DNA of 64,000 nt from Argyresthia goedartella. Its lineage: Eukaryota; Arthropoda; Insecta; Lepidoptera; Argyresthiidae. Made by a program: the position numbers and the translations under genes. Of this stretch, positions 1 to 13,000 are shown in pieces. The stretch spans positions 1,612,001 through 1,676,000 of the forward strand of contig OX463829.1 of assembly GCA_949825045.1 (NCBI GenBank). The letters run 5' to 3'. The notes under the pieces are model-generated. The model was not told the DNA's origin and did no database searches. It saw nothing but the letters and a program-made list of their open reading frames with translations. The first letter of the stretch is position 1. Each line of letters begins with the position of its first letter.

Positions 1-120
1 CGGGATCATGATGCAGAAGCTTTCCTGGCTGGTATCGCCATTCGGTTTGAAGTAGCCCTGTTGTTCCCAGTGCTCGTAGAGCGGCTGCTCTATATCTTGC
101 GGGTTATATGTCTTTTCCAT
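1..120 (-). CDS. valS: valyl-tRNA synthetase, N-terminal fragment (bacterial)
   Basis: The 40 codons read from the ATG at 118-120 begin [19 protein letters not shown] and reach the start of the class I synthetase active-site region (SFCIMIP). This matches enterobacterial ValS, which charges tRNA-Val in the cytoplasm and is normally about 950 residues long. The frame is open to the window edge, so the gene continues to the left. It lies 12 bases downstream of holC on the same strand, as in Escherichia coli relatives. Identification rests on remembered family sequence and is strong. The sequence does not show whether it is part of an insect chromosome or a bacterial contaminant. Confidence 0.93.
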   Translation of the reverse strand, partial: MEKTYNPQDIEQPLYEHWEQQGYFKPNGDTSQESFCIMIP

Positions 121-132
121 TTCTGCTATGTC

Positions 133-582
133 TTAGGCAAGGGGTGGCGTTGCCGTATTCAAGTGGAATTCAACGCTGCGATACGCTTTGTAGCGTTCGC
201 GCGCCAGCTGTTTCAAGGATGCTTCATACGGAATGAAGTCTATCACTTCATAGAAAGCGGTGGCAAAATCTGCAAACTGCTGCAGCAGGCTGATCAGCAG
301 GTCACGCGGCGAGTTTCTGCGCCGCTGCGGCCAGGCCAGTTTGACCGGTGCGCCATATTTCGGGCCTTCACCCGCCAGGTTATGCGGCACAAAGGCGCTG
401 GCCGGACGCTGCCACAGGGCTTCATCCAGACGGATAGCCTGGGCTTCATCCTGGCAGGCGACCAGCACGCGTTTCCCTTTCCGCCAGCGCGCCTCGGCCA
501 GGTCACAGACCAGCGCTTCCTGCTCGCTTAGCCCGTCAACCGGGGTGTCGGTTTCCAGCAGATAGAAAGTTGCGTTTTTCAT
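133..582 (-). CDS. holC: DNA polymerase III chi subunit (bacterial)
   Basis: This intact 149-residue frame begins [20 protein letters not shown] and contains the conserved stretches [11 protein letters not shown] (near residue 70) and [14 protein letters not shown] near the C-terminus. These are hallmarks of enterobacterial HolC, the clamp-loader accessory protein that, with psi, links the polymerase III holoenzyme to single-strand binding protein. The length is close to the E. coli protein (147). It sits between pepA and valS on the same strand. Unlike neighbouring pepA it has no frame break. In an insect chromosome it would have no obvious function, so an intact frame fits recent arrival or contamination better than old transfer. 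Confidence 0.93.
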   Translation of the reverse strand: MKNATFYLLETDTPVDGLSEQEALVCDLAEARWRKGKRVLVACQDEAQAIRLDEALWQRPASAFVPHNLAGEGPKYGAPVKLAWPQRRRNSPRDLLISLLQQFADFATAFYEVIDFIPYEASLKQLARERYKAYRSVEFHLNTATPPLA

Positions 583-614
583 AATAATGCCAAATGATTG
601 CGATAAAACTGTAG

Positions 615-641
615 GGGGCGACCTTCTTTTTCGGTCGCCCC
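615..641 (-). terminator. hairpin between pepA and holC, possible intrinsic terminator
   Basis: A perfect 9-bp GC-rich stem (GGGGCGACC at 615-623 pairing with GGTCGCCCC at 633-641) encloses a 9-base loop. It lies just after the pepA stop codon. On the minus strand it is followed by CTACAGTTTTAT, a poor U-tract, so termination may be weak or the hairpin may act in RNA processing. Confidence 0.5.
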
Positions 642-648
642 GCCGGGG

Positions 649-2158
<1,510 letters not shown>

Positions 2159-2189
2159 TTAAAGACAACGGCGCTTGCTCCGGCTAGAA

Positions 2190-2240
2190 TGGACCGCTTT
2201 CGTACCGTATAAAATTCAAAATTCAAAATTCAAAAAGAGT
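2190..2240. other. bacterial/insect junction zone
   Basis: GC-rich sequence typical of a pepA upstream region gives way within about 30 bases to AT-rich DNA that starts with three direct copies of AAAATTC (about 2212-2234). To the right, coding potential, base composition and retroelement content are all insect-like. The exact breakpoint cannot be fixed by eye; about 2205-2212 is my estimate. Confidence 0.6.
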
Positions 2241-2460
2241 TTATTTTCATAAGAAACACATAAGTGACATTTGAAGAATGTCAAATCTTAAACTAACACA
2301 TGTTTATGGTACAGGGAAATATAGAACTCAATTTGAATTCCGTCACCTCAATGTTTTAGATGCTGGAGGCAAAGAGTCGACTAGAAACCTCCAGCTTTAT
2401 ACGTTATTTTTTAAAGAATTGGAGCAAACACCTTCCCAAGCTTTCTTGTCTTCTACATAA

Positions 2461-4320
2461 TCTGATATTTTGTAGTAAGCTTTTTTACATAAGTGATTTT
2501 TAACAACATTTTAAAATTTATTTACAGACAATTCTTGTAACTCAGTCGGTATTTTGTTGTAAAAGCGAATACATTGCCCTTTATAAGATACATTAACCTT
2601 ATGGAGCCTAATAGTAGGTATAGCTAGTTTATTCCTATTTCTAGTATTCACATTGTGCCTGTCGCTATTTTTAGGAAATTTATCAATATTTGTGTGGACG
2701 TACATTAGGTTTTCGTAAATATACTGACACGGCACTGTCATAATGTTAATTTCCTTAAATTTACAACGCAGTGACTCTCTGGGACCCACATTGTAGATTG
2801 TACGAACAGCCCTCTTTTGCAGCACAAATATTATGTTAATGTCTGCAGCGTTCCCCCACAGCAGTATGCCGTAAGACATAATACTATGGAAGTAGCTGAA
2901 GTAAACTAGTCTAGCTGTTTCCACGTCCGTAAAAAGATGGATTTTTTTAACTGCATAAACTGCGGAACTGAGTTTTTTTGATAGTTTATCTATGTGTGGG
3001 CCCCACTGAAGCTTATATCTAAGGTGATTCCTAGGAATACCGTGCTATCCACAATTTAAAAATTTTCACCTTTCACATTAACATTAGCCAAGACTTGTTT
3101 AACTTTGGGGAGTATAAACCGAATACATTTAGTTTTGTTATTGTTCAGTAAAAGATTATTAGCACTAAACCATTTGACTACCTTTGAGATTGCATTATTC
3201 ACATCGTCAAAGTTCAAACTGCGTCGTTTCATTTTAAACAAAAGTGAAGTGTCAACTGCAATCAGTACAATCTCATGATTATCTCTGACAAGATGTGGCA
3301 GGTCATTAATATAAACCAAAAACAGGAATGGCCCGAGTATGGAACCCTGCGCTACACCCATAGTAACAACAGACCCTGGAGATCGTTTTCCGTTAATGTC
3401 TACTCTCTGTATCCTGTTATTTAGATAAGAAGAGAGAAGATCTAAAGAGATCTTATCCCTAATTCCATAGTGATGTAATTTCCTGATCAATGTCCCGTAG
3501 TCTACGCAATCAAAAGCCTTAGACAAATCGCAAAATACTCCTAGAGCATTATGCCACTCCTCCCAGGCATCATATATGTATATGTGATATTAACTCAATA
3601 CCGGCATCAGTAGTTGATTTGCCTTGTGTAAAACCAAATTGTTTACAGTGGAGCATGTTGTTGGTGTTGAAATGTGTAAGAAGTTGATTTAAAATTACTT
3701 TTTCAAATACTTTACTAAATGTAGGCAATACCGATATCGGTCTGAAGTTAGAAGGGTCAGATGTACTACCCGATTTAAACAAAGGTACTATTTTACTGTG
3801 TTTCATTAAATCAGGAAACACGCCAGATTCAATAGATGCATTAAATATGAAAACTAAATCAAGTGCAATAACATTTATTAGGGGCTTCACAACATGAACA
3901 GAAATATCCCAGAGGTCTGCAGTTTTCTTAACATTTATTGAGTTTAAGGCTTTAATAATATCTTTATCATCTACATAATTAAACGAGAATTGATTTTCAC
4001 ATCTAGGTACATAGTCTTTAAGCATAGATTCAGCAACTACTTTGGAAGAGTCTAAAGACTTTGTAGTAGAGATAAGGATGTCAGTAAAAAAAAACAAACG
4101 CTTTAGCTACATCTATATAATTTTTAAAATTCATTAATTTTTAATTCATATTCATTATTTTTAATACTGACCTTTCCAGTCTCACCTTTAATTATATCCC
4201 AAGTTGATTTAATTTTGTTATCACTTTTTCTTATTTTAGATCTGATATAATTTGATTTTGCAATTTGACAAACTTTTCTAAAGATTTTTGAGTACCTTTT
4301 TACTTTATCCATGAACTCTT
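2461..4320 (-). mobile_element. degraded non-LTR retrotransposon ORF2, CR1/Jockey group
   Basis: Minus-strand fragments in order give the end of the endonuclease-RT linker (4124-4312), the RT fingers with FRPISVLPTFSKVFEKVIL (3570-4097), the palm with SKAFDCVDYGTL and AQGSILGPFLFLVYINDLP (3056-3526), and the C-terminal region with YFHSIMSYGILLWGNAADI (2511-2924). The family is a relative of the family A elements further right but clearly diverged. The catalytic FADD box reads IAVD, and there are several frame breaks, so this is a dead copy. ORF1 and most of the endonuclease are absent. Confidence 0.85.
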
Positions 4321-6690
4321 CACTATGATTCTATTGTTTTTCACTATTGTTATGTTCGCTTTTTGTGGCATAGAATGTCACTTTTTTGAGCAAGTGGTAC
4401 GAAAAATATTTTTGTGTTTTATTCATTGCGTCTATTTAAAAAACTTAAGCTAAAATTTTACCCCACAAGTAAACCTGACGTCACCAAGACACGTACAATA
4501 CAATATGGGATACATTTCTTTGCCTACCACAAAAGTGGCAGTCAAGTCAACCAAAGAGTGTCAAGTATATGAGTGAAGTCAACTGTCAAACAAAAATCAC
4601 GTCAGTCCTAACCTTACTAATATTAAATAATTGATTATTATTGTGATTTAATAAAAAATAAAAAATATTTTTTTTCATAATGGGAATCAAATATAGTGTT
4701 TCGTCCCATAGTGTTCAAACAGCAGTGATAACCCGATTTATTCGTACCAATACTAGAACGTCTGTGAGAAGAATGGGTCGTTCTATTTCAGAATATTTCT
4801 AGAATTATTCGCAATTTTGTTTGGGCTACTTGGATCAAATTGTAATGATTGCTTGTGGGCTGATATATCTGCAGGATGATATAATAAAAATACACAAAAT
4901 TTCTAAGAATATTTATGGTTATTTATACAAAACATATGCTAGAAATATTATAGATTTTTTTTATTTGTGCAGCTGACCATAGCTGACTCAGCATTGATAC
5001 TACCAGAAGTACCACCGGCAGTACCACGGGTAGATAGATAGATGATGAGGTGGGACGCCTGCTGAACACGGGTGGATAATCAGTACTCTTTGAGACTATT
5101 TCACCCAATTCCCAGTGTTTGAGCACTGGTTAGTGTTGATTCAGCCGACTTCTCTCCCAAATTCTCCTTGTTCTTTAGTGTTGATTCAGCCGACTTCCCT
5201 CCCAAATTCTCCTTATTCTTGAGCTGCTGATTTAGGCAGTCTGGGTTCTGCCCCAATAAATCTCTGGTCTGCACCGCACCGGTTCGATATACCGCGGGTA
5301 TATCGTGATACATGTGACCACAGGTCTGCTTCTCAAGCCAAAATAAAAGCAGTAGGGAATGGTTGCAGCCATCTTAAATGTTGTGGTTGCTGGAATTCGA
5401 CATGAACTTCGACATAAACATAATTTTGGTAACTAGGTAAAATCACGAATCTGGAGATGTGTTTTGGAAGCATTAGAATTCCAATTCGCATATGAAAACG
5501 CGAGATTCCCGCACGAATTTACAAAAAAACTATTTTTGGTGGTGGTCCTACCCACTAGTTTTTGATTTGTACTAGTAGAAACTACATACCTAGCCTAAAA
5601 ATGATATTGACTGCTAAATTTATGTTGAACACTACTTACCTTACCTAGAAATATGAAGCACTGAGAAAGTAATCACTACGTTTTAATATGAAGTTTTTGA
5701 GATGGTGAGCCTCGAGCAGTATATTTTGATGAATTACATGAGTGAAGAAGAGGAAGACGAGGTAGAAATTGAACAGCAGCACTGTAGTGGTTTTTCTGAG
5801 CAGAGAAGAAGTTTAAAAAAATGTTAGTCTAACCAAGGCTTGCGCAAGGGATCTAATAGAAGAAATAAAACCTTTAATAGTTGAAGCCTATTGATCATCA
5901 ATCAGATTTGTCTATCGAAACAAATGTAAAATAAACTTGTATCTTACTTAGGTACTTATATGCACAGAACATAATTACTGCAAGGCTTATATGTCATGCC
6001 ATCCTGGCCACATCCCGCGAAACATGCATGAATGAAAGAATGGGATTGTATTGTTTCGCGCTCGAGTGTGGAGCGCCCATGAAGCACTACTCGTTAAAAA
6101 TTCAGTTTGATTTTAACAAAAATAAAACTATTTTTACTTGTTGTTTTAATAGTATTTCATTTACCTTGTTGTTTGCAATCTATTTTATTTACACAATATC
6201 ATTAATATTATATTATATTTTTCAAGTCACGATCGATAACTTTTCTTACGATAAGTGTAGCACGTCACTATTTGCCAACAAAGTATGTTAATTAATTGTC
6301 TCTATACATTTTACCGTTTAAAAATACGATACTTCATAGGCGTGTTTTGACACTGACAGCTGTCAGAGGTCATCCTATATTGAACAAGGTACATGTATAA
6401 CACTCCCTCATCCCCACCGTCCCGAATGTTAGCAATTGGCGATTTGAAAAAAAAAACGAAAACTAATGATTTCAGACACTTCGCGTTTTTTGATATCGTC
6501 TCTAAATGCACCTATAATGCATAGGAAAAATCGGCAAATTAAACATCTGAAACCGCCCGCTTTCTAAAGTGCTAGTTCTGTCTAAAATGTGTGTATAGCG
6601 TGATTACACTATGAAACAAAAATACTCAGCTGGTAAATTCCTTTGTGTTATCCAAATTCACATTCGAGTAACGGATCGGTGGATGGCATC
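4321..6690. other. AT-rich intergenic DNA, no gene seen
   Basis: No reading frame here resembles a protein I recognise. The only structure I can point to is the short tandem repeat at 5132-5221. A short acidic reading frame near 5730-5825 has no recognisable family. Confidence 0.5.
5132..5221. repeat. two-copy 45-bp tandem repeat
   Basis: The units 5132-5176 and 5177-5221 differ at only a few positions. On the minus strand they would encode a 15-residue repeat (NKENLGGKSAESTLK), but no supporting gene context is visible. Confidence 0.75.
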
Positions 6691-6693
6691 ATA

Positions 6694-6755
6694 AAGTGTT
6701 TGCGGCCAGTTTTCTCAAGATTTCATAATCTTGAAAAAACTGGCCGCAAACACTT
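6694..6755. repeat. 27-bp hairpin (inverted repeat)
   Basis: Arms 6694-6720 and 6729-6755 are complementary with one mismatch and are separated by an 8-base loop. The arms contain TTGCGGCCAG. It could be a palindromic MITE remnant or could fold as a small hairpin RNA. Confidence 0.8.
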
Positions 6756-6949
6756 CCCTTTTAAGAATAAGAATAATTCTTACGTAGTAAATTATACACT
6801 CTTAGAATAATGTTGCACTATATTATGCCCTAAATACGAATAAAATTACAATTAAAATCAGTTAGGTACCGTTTCTTTGACAGCTGACCGGCCGGCGGGC
6901 GCGTTCCGAATCGAATATCTGAGAAAGATAAAAAAAATAGAGAGGAATT

Positions 6950-7620
6950 TACCTCACCCTGCGAGGTCCACACAGACGCGGGCAATTTCGGTGTTGGTGC
7001 CATGCTCACTCAAATGGTTGACGGCAAAGAGCATCCAATCGCTTACGTAGTATCACCGAGAGGGAGACGCTATAAATAACCGTGATAACCGCTCTTGAAC
7101 ATTGGCGATGCTACCTATATTGAAAACTAAAAAACTTTTACCGTATTCATCGGCCACTCAGCGTTAAAGTGGTCTTTAACAATGGATACTCCAATAGGAA
7201 TACTGGCTAGACAGGAAGTCAGGTTATCTTCGTTTCGAATAAAACATAGGCGTGGGGTAGACAACGTCATCCCTGATGCTCTTTCTAGAGCGATTCCTTG
7301 TTCAGCAGTTTCTACGTCTAGCTCTTTCTTGGCCACTGCTGACACTTGGTATAAGAACCTCTATAATGGCTGTCTAAATTCCCCCAGTAGCTGTCCAAAT
7401 TTTCAAATTAAAAATAACTCTTTGTACCGGCTTACAAAGAATAAATGTGAATTGACTTCCGAATTTTCGTGGAATGAGATCGTACCCCAAGAGTTGCGTG
7501 AAGCGATCATTACCAAAAACCACTCCGAACTAACCGAAGGACACTTAGGCGTTTTCAAAACGTAGAACCAGAACGTAGAATACAGAGCTTCTTTTTGCTA
7601 AGCTAAAATACTACGGATAC
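6950..7620 (+). mobile_element. Ty3/gypsy-like pol fragment (RNase H to integrase zinc region)
   Basis: From about 6972 the translation reads TDAGNFGVGAMLTQ then GKEHPIAYV, the RNase H start of Ty3/gypsy polyproteins. After a frame change, 7182-7565 contains FRIKHRRGVDNVIPDALSRA, the conserved RNase H/connection motif, followed by sequence corresponding to the integrase zinc-binding region (NHSELTEGHLGVFKT). A further degenerate stretch may extend to about 7900. No LTRs, gag or integrase core are recognised. It is a decayed internal fragment. Confidence 0.8.
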
Positions 7621-7899
7621 ACTACAAAAACATGTCAATGGTTCCAATCGTTTTTAATAAATAGATAACAATTGGTAGTTACGGTACTATAAACGGGAGC
7701 AAGCGCTCTTCCCTCAGGACTCTAGATAGAGGCGTACCACAAGAATTGACGCCAAATTACATCTAAAGGTTAATGGTAGCAAAGGAGCCAAGTCAATGTC
7801 CAGCGAACAATCAAATCAACCATCTGAACAAACCTTTACACTTTTAATGGCCGACTTGGGGCAACAATTTGTAACCCGCTGCGGTATAGATCACTTCTA

Positions 7900-9540
7900 T
7901 TTTACCTGAATACAAAATTAATGACGATAACTCCTAATTCCTAAAAAAAATACAGTAATCTGTAAGGTTTAGTTTATGTCTATGAATATCTAAAAGTACA
8001 ACTACTTGTCAACTGATGTAGTTTTTGTTAAAAGAAATAATTTTACGTAGGTACTTAAATGACCATGAAAAGAAGCAAAAAAAACGATCAATTTTCAGAA
8101 AATAATTCTACCACAATATGAATGGATTCTTCTTATCAAAGCCAAAATATTTCATAGTCGTATTCTGTAGATTGAATTTCTAATAAATATCTATTCAGAA
8201 AATACTTACTTCATTGTTAATTCTGCCAAAGAAAACTCGCAAGATCACGCGACGTAAGCAAAACTTCACTGCTCAACCGCTGTTTTTTTTTTCATTGCCA
8301 CCTCGGATTTCGCTTTTCAGCAATAGTGCTGTCCACTTAGAAACGATTTTAATTGAAGTGAACTCAAGTGACATATGACAGGTCGAATCGAACAAATAAA
8401 TAACAATTTCCACCACACTACCGGAATCAGCTGCGGGCTTGGATCCGAGCCCCAAGCGGTTTAGGGCCAACCGCCGCCGGGGCAACAATTTGTATCCCGT
8501 ATCGCTCATGTACTAACTCCGTTTCGACTACCTCCAGCGGGGTTCTTTCCAGTAAGATAACAGATGAATCCACATTTCCCTGCGCTTAAGGCCTTGCATC
8601 GATCTACCACCCTGTAGAATATGTATTGATACAGAGAAGCAAGGTTTTATTATGTTGGAACTCATGGCGACCCACTGGGACGAGAGGCATTTTCGCTTAA
8701 GCCTAAATCTGGATGTCCTCAACAGGCTCAGCTAAATGCTAGTTTCATAAATAACAGTACAGGCTGGCTGGTTAGCTCGCTCAAGATATCTTGTGCTTGC
8801 TTTCAGACACTGAACCAAATAGAGACGGAATCAAGATCGACTGGTTTGCATGTTTCTGGTATTGGCTTGGTTGGGCTGAGTGGGACTAGTGCTGACTGGT
8901 CAGGCTAGTGAGGTAGCTGACTGGTCAGGAAGAAAATCGAAACCCTTAATGAGGATTGCGATCATGAACGATATGCTATTGGTCAATCTCATGCACATGT
9001 CGGCGGCTGATTGTAGAAGTGGGCACATCATGATGTGCGAGGCCACATTGAGATATGGCAGCGTTTATTGAAGTACGCCGTTGTCTATGGGGCACATCAT
9101 GATGTGCCCAAGCCAAAATCGGGCAGATTGATGAGAACCAAACGTTTGTCGATATTCCCATCTAAACGCTTCGCCATATCACGATATGGCGATAGAATAA
9201 AAAGTCACATCGTAAAATATTTAAAATTTTACAAATAAAACAATCTAATTCGTCTAAGCCAATCTATTTCGTTTTTAAAAATTTTATTTTGTTGTTACGC
9301 GTGTTCTAGATGAAAATGCTGCGGTTTTACTTCTTCTAAGTACCAACCTAACCCAGAACACAATTGAAGCTACAATAACCTATTCTAGCAAAATTTGGCT
9401 TTCAGGGGCAAGAACGCTCCGCTGGTTGCACATAAGTAGGTACACGTTCTAACCTAACCCAACCTACCTACCGAGCCAAATCTATTGTCACCCTACTTTT
9501 CGATATTATAGGCTGGCATCGTCGTCGATATCATGATATG
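7900..9540. other. intergenic DNA, no gene seen
   Basis: I see no convincing coding sequence. A phrase GGGGCAACAATTTGTA occurs at about 7857 and again at about 8478 and may be the edge of an old repeat. Three short palindromes cluster at 9023-9192. Confidence 0.45.
9023..9192. repeat. cluster of three short palindromes
   Basis: GCACATCATGATGTGC is a perfect 16-base palindrome (9023-9038). A related 18-base palindrome lies at 9091-9108. A third, with 10-base arms TCGCCATATC/GATATGGCGA, lies at 9171-9192. They lie about 0.8 kb upstream of the XRCC1 start codon. No function can be assigned. Confidence 0.6.
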
Positions 9541-9546
9541 CCGAAT

Positions 9547-9713
9547 GGGCGTACCCAGGTAGGGGCAGGGGGGGGCTGCTGCCGCCCCCCCTAGAAGATA
9601 AAATAAACGTCAACGTTTTTTGTTTATACCTGTTTATATCAATATACCTGATCGACCATCTTCTCGAAACAGATATGAGCTGCCCCCCCCTAGCTGAAAT
9701 CCTGGGTACGCCC
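9547..9713. mobile_element. short MITE with GGGCGTACCCAGG inverted ends
   Basis: The two ends are perfect 13-base inverted copies (9547-9559 and 9701-9713), followed inward by G-rich/C-rich stretches that also pair in part. The 167-base length and absence of coding sequence fit a miniature inverted-repeat element. A target duplication is not evident. Confidence 0.65.
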
Positions 9714-9998
9714 TACGACGACACATACATAACGTGAAGCCATTTCCCATACGGGGTGGCAGAGGCATAACTGTTGTTTGGTGTTATAGAAATTCAAAAT
9801 GCAATCACAAGTAAAATCTAAACGCGTTTGACATTTCTTAACACACTGGTGGGTTGGTGGAATGGTTTCTTAAAAAAGTTGTGCTACGTTGGAAAAAAAA
9901 AAAATTGGAGTAATCAAAAAAGATTTCGCGACATGTTTATTTACATTTTTCTCATGTTTTACTAAAAATAAACTTAAACTTAATAAACGAAAACAATT

Positions 9999-10049
9999 AT
10001 GCCTCGAGTTAAGATTGACTATGTCGTCAGTTTCAGCAGTGAGGACGTC
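9999..10049 (+). CDS. XRCC1: XRCC1 exon 1 (start of N-terminal domain)
   Basis: The 17 codons begin MPRVKIDYVVSFSSEDV, which aligns with the MPEIRLRHVVSCSSQD start of vertebrate XRCC1. The exon ends in phase 0 at a strong GTAAGT donor. No upstream in-frame coding similarity was seen, so this ATG is the likely start. Confidence 0.88.
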
Positions 10050-13000
10050 GTAAGTATACGTAACCACCAATACAACCTCAACATATTTCTGATTCCTAGG
10101 TTGGATTGTAGATAGGGGGGCGCCAAGGGAAAAAGACGTAGGAAATTTTGCTGCCCCCTCATCAGCATTCTGACCAAATATTTTCGCTGTTAGGCTGGCC
10201 GCCTGGAGACTTCAAAAAGCGAAACATTAAAAAAAATACAAGTGGCCGGTTCCGCCCCCTTATTGACACTGACCGGATAAGGAGAGATAATCTAATCTAT
10301 GTGATCGATACCTCCCAATAAAACAAAATTATTTTCCTTCACATGCAACAGGACAATCCAGCCAGCAACTTGCTGGCCACTGAGGTTTCCAAGAAGCGGT
10401 GGTTATGTAAAGGCGAGCCTTCTTGCTCGGTTGTGCTGCAGTTGTCGCGAACGGTGAAGCTGTCTTCAGTGCAGATTGGAGCTCATCATTCGGCGCTTGT
10501 TGAAGTTTTGGTGGGGAGGTCTGAGTCGCCTAATGATGCCTTCAAGGTAAGGCATTTTAATGCGGTTCTCAAGTAGGTCAGGTGCTGGCACTTTTAGCCC
10601 CTGAATAAGGTCTTATATGGGGACTTAGAACTGATTTTGATTGCAGTTGGCATACTGGTAAAACAAGGCTAATTGGAATTGTAGGGGCTGATTGGAACTA
10701 AGAGAAATAAAGGATTTGCCTGCATATATATATTTTTTTTCTCAGATGGAAAAAAAGTAAAAATTGCTTTTTCCAGATTCTGTCTCTCATAAAACTTCAT
10801 CTGTAACAAGTAGGTACTTTAGAGATCCATGGATAACACAATTAACATTATATATCTCTACCATTTCAGGTGCTAGTTCCAAGCTGCATCTTCCTCTCTC
10901 CGTCAGACTCCCGACGCAGTGAAAGTGTAGAGAGAGTTCGGTCGTTCAGCTCTGACCAGCTCTCATCTGAGACTAGAGATCAGAAGTGGGACAGGGTGCG
11001 CGTAGTGTGCTCACAGCCTTACAACAAACATTGCAAGGTGAGATGACCACCATTGGTATACTATAATAATAATAATAATAATATAGCCTTTATATCCCAA
11101 AACTCCTTATTTTTGTCTGTGATCTTACTCTTTTCTTATATGTGTTTTACTACAGTATGTCCCGGAGCTCAGTGTGCCTCTTGGCAAAGGCATCCTTCGC
11201 CACTCTTTTCCAGTTGTAACCTGCTGTTAATTTAAGTTTGCTCTCCCATATTTTGTTTTGTGAACCTCTGTTCCGTTTCCCATCCCAGGGTACCATTCTG
11301 TTAATATTTTACTCAATTTCTCTTGTGGGCTCCGTAGCATATGGCCCGTCCATCTCCATTTCATTTGGTCTATCTTAGTGAGAATGTCTGTCACACCTGT
11401 TCTAGCTCTTATGTTGGTGTTTCTCAGCTTATCTATTTTCCTTATTCTCAGCATGCTTCTTTCCATGGCTCGTTGGCAATGTGCTAGCATGTCTGTGCTT
11501 GTTAGATAGTGCCCAAGTTTCGCAGCCATAGGTAAGGCAGGGTAGGATGCAGCTGCTGAAGACTCTGCTCTTTATTTTTTTGCTGAAATCTGTTGTTTTC
11601 TTTATGTCCCTCAGCGACAGTGAGTGAATATCTTTTCCATCCATTGGATATTCTCCTTTTGATTTCTTTGGTATTTATATCAGTTGGAGAGATTATTCTC
11701 TATTAGAGAGAAAATCTCTCTCTTGGTATACTATACACTGGGTCTAAATGGTAATAGTTTGACAACTTCTGTGGCAATATCGTTGTGGCTCTGCCTACCA
11801 TGAGAGAGGTCCTGGGTTCGATCCCCGGACGGGGATGAAGAAAAACAAAATCCCCAGCTCACGGATGTTTATATGTGTGTAATGTCGCTGTTTCTAGTTC
11901 CGCCAATACAGTATCCTAGTGTGGGGCCAGCAGCAATGTATGTATACGTAATGTAATAATGTAATGAAATTGTAGAAATTCTGCATAATCAACATAATAC
12001 ACAAAAAACTGAACTTTCTTTCCTGTTACGCCAGTTGGTAGAGTAATTGTATATTATTCTACAGTGGTGCTTTAATTTTTGTTGCAAATTAAATTAAATT
12101 AAAGTATAATCAATTTTATTTGTCGAAAAACAGTACTGTGCATAAAAATACATATTCAAATACTTTTGTCAACCAGGGGCGGATCCAGCTTTCAATTCGG
12201 GGGGGAGGGCGGAGTCTACGCAGGGTAAAATGTGTAAAACAGTAATTTTTACCTGCGCAGACGCCGCCATTTTGGTCCAACTTATACGCCCCGCATTATA
12301 CGAAGGGTCATAGTTTGGTCCATGAAGGGTTTCTACAGCTGCAGTTGGGCTTGACCTATTGCAAATTTAATGGAGTTTAAAAGTTTGACTTTAGAGCAAA
12401 AACTGAAAAATGTCCCAAAATTTCGAGGTTTTGTTGCTGCCAAATATTGTGCCAGGATATCTCTTTACCATTTTTGATATTTACTAAGTAGCAACCATAA
12501 TGTACTAGATAAAAAGGAAAAAGCTCAAGTTTATGACCCAAGGTGAAACAAGCACTTTCTAGCTTGCTTGTAAAATTATCTCATAATAATAATAATAATA
12601 ATCCTTTATTGCACAGAAAACACAATGGAAAATAAAACAAGAACAGTATGCAAAGGTGAGCTTATTTCTAAAAAGAAATTTCTTACAGCTATTCTGTGAA
12701 GAAAGGAGCAAAATTAAATACAGAGAGGTAGTTATTTATGGTCAGCTGTCACGTCAAATAGACATATTTTTCACAAAAATACTTCATTTTAATATTATTT
12801 CCTTTAGACCCATTTATTTATCAACAAAATCCCTTGTTTTTATTAATCTTACCCTTATCCGAGAGCTAAACAACAAAATTATAGTGCAAATAGCTCAAGT
12901 AAGTAAATACCCACCCATATGTCACAAGCTGACACCGAATGCCCGCTATGCCCCAGGAAATTCAAGAAAAATGGGCTCCAGCGTCACATGAGATCAGCAC

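Noticed and set aside
5700..5830. Start of a host or transposase gene with an acidic N-terminus
   Set aside because: The frame ends quickly and no downstream similarity was found.
9023..9192. Palindromes as XRCC1 promoter elements
   Set aside because: They are 0.8 kb from the start codon and match no factor site that I can name with confidence.
12174..12235. A hAT-type or other transposon end (AGGGGCGGATCCAGC)
   Set aside because: Only one end is visible; no inverted partner or target duplication was found.
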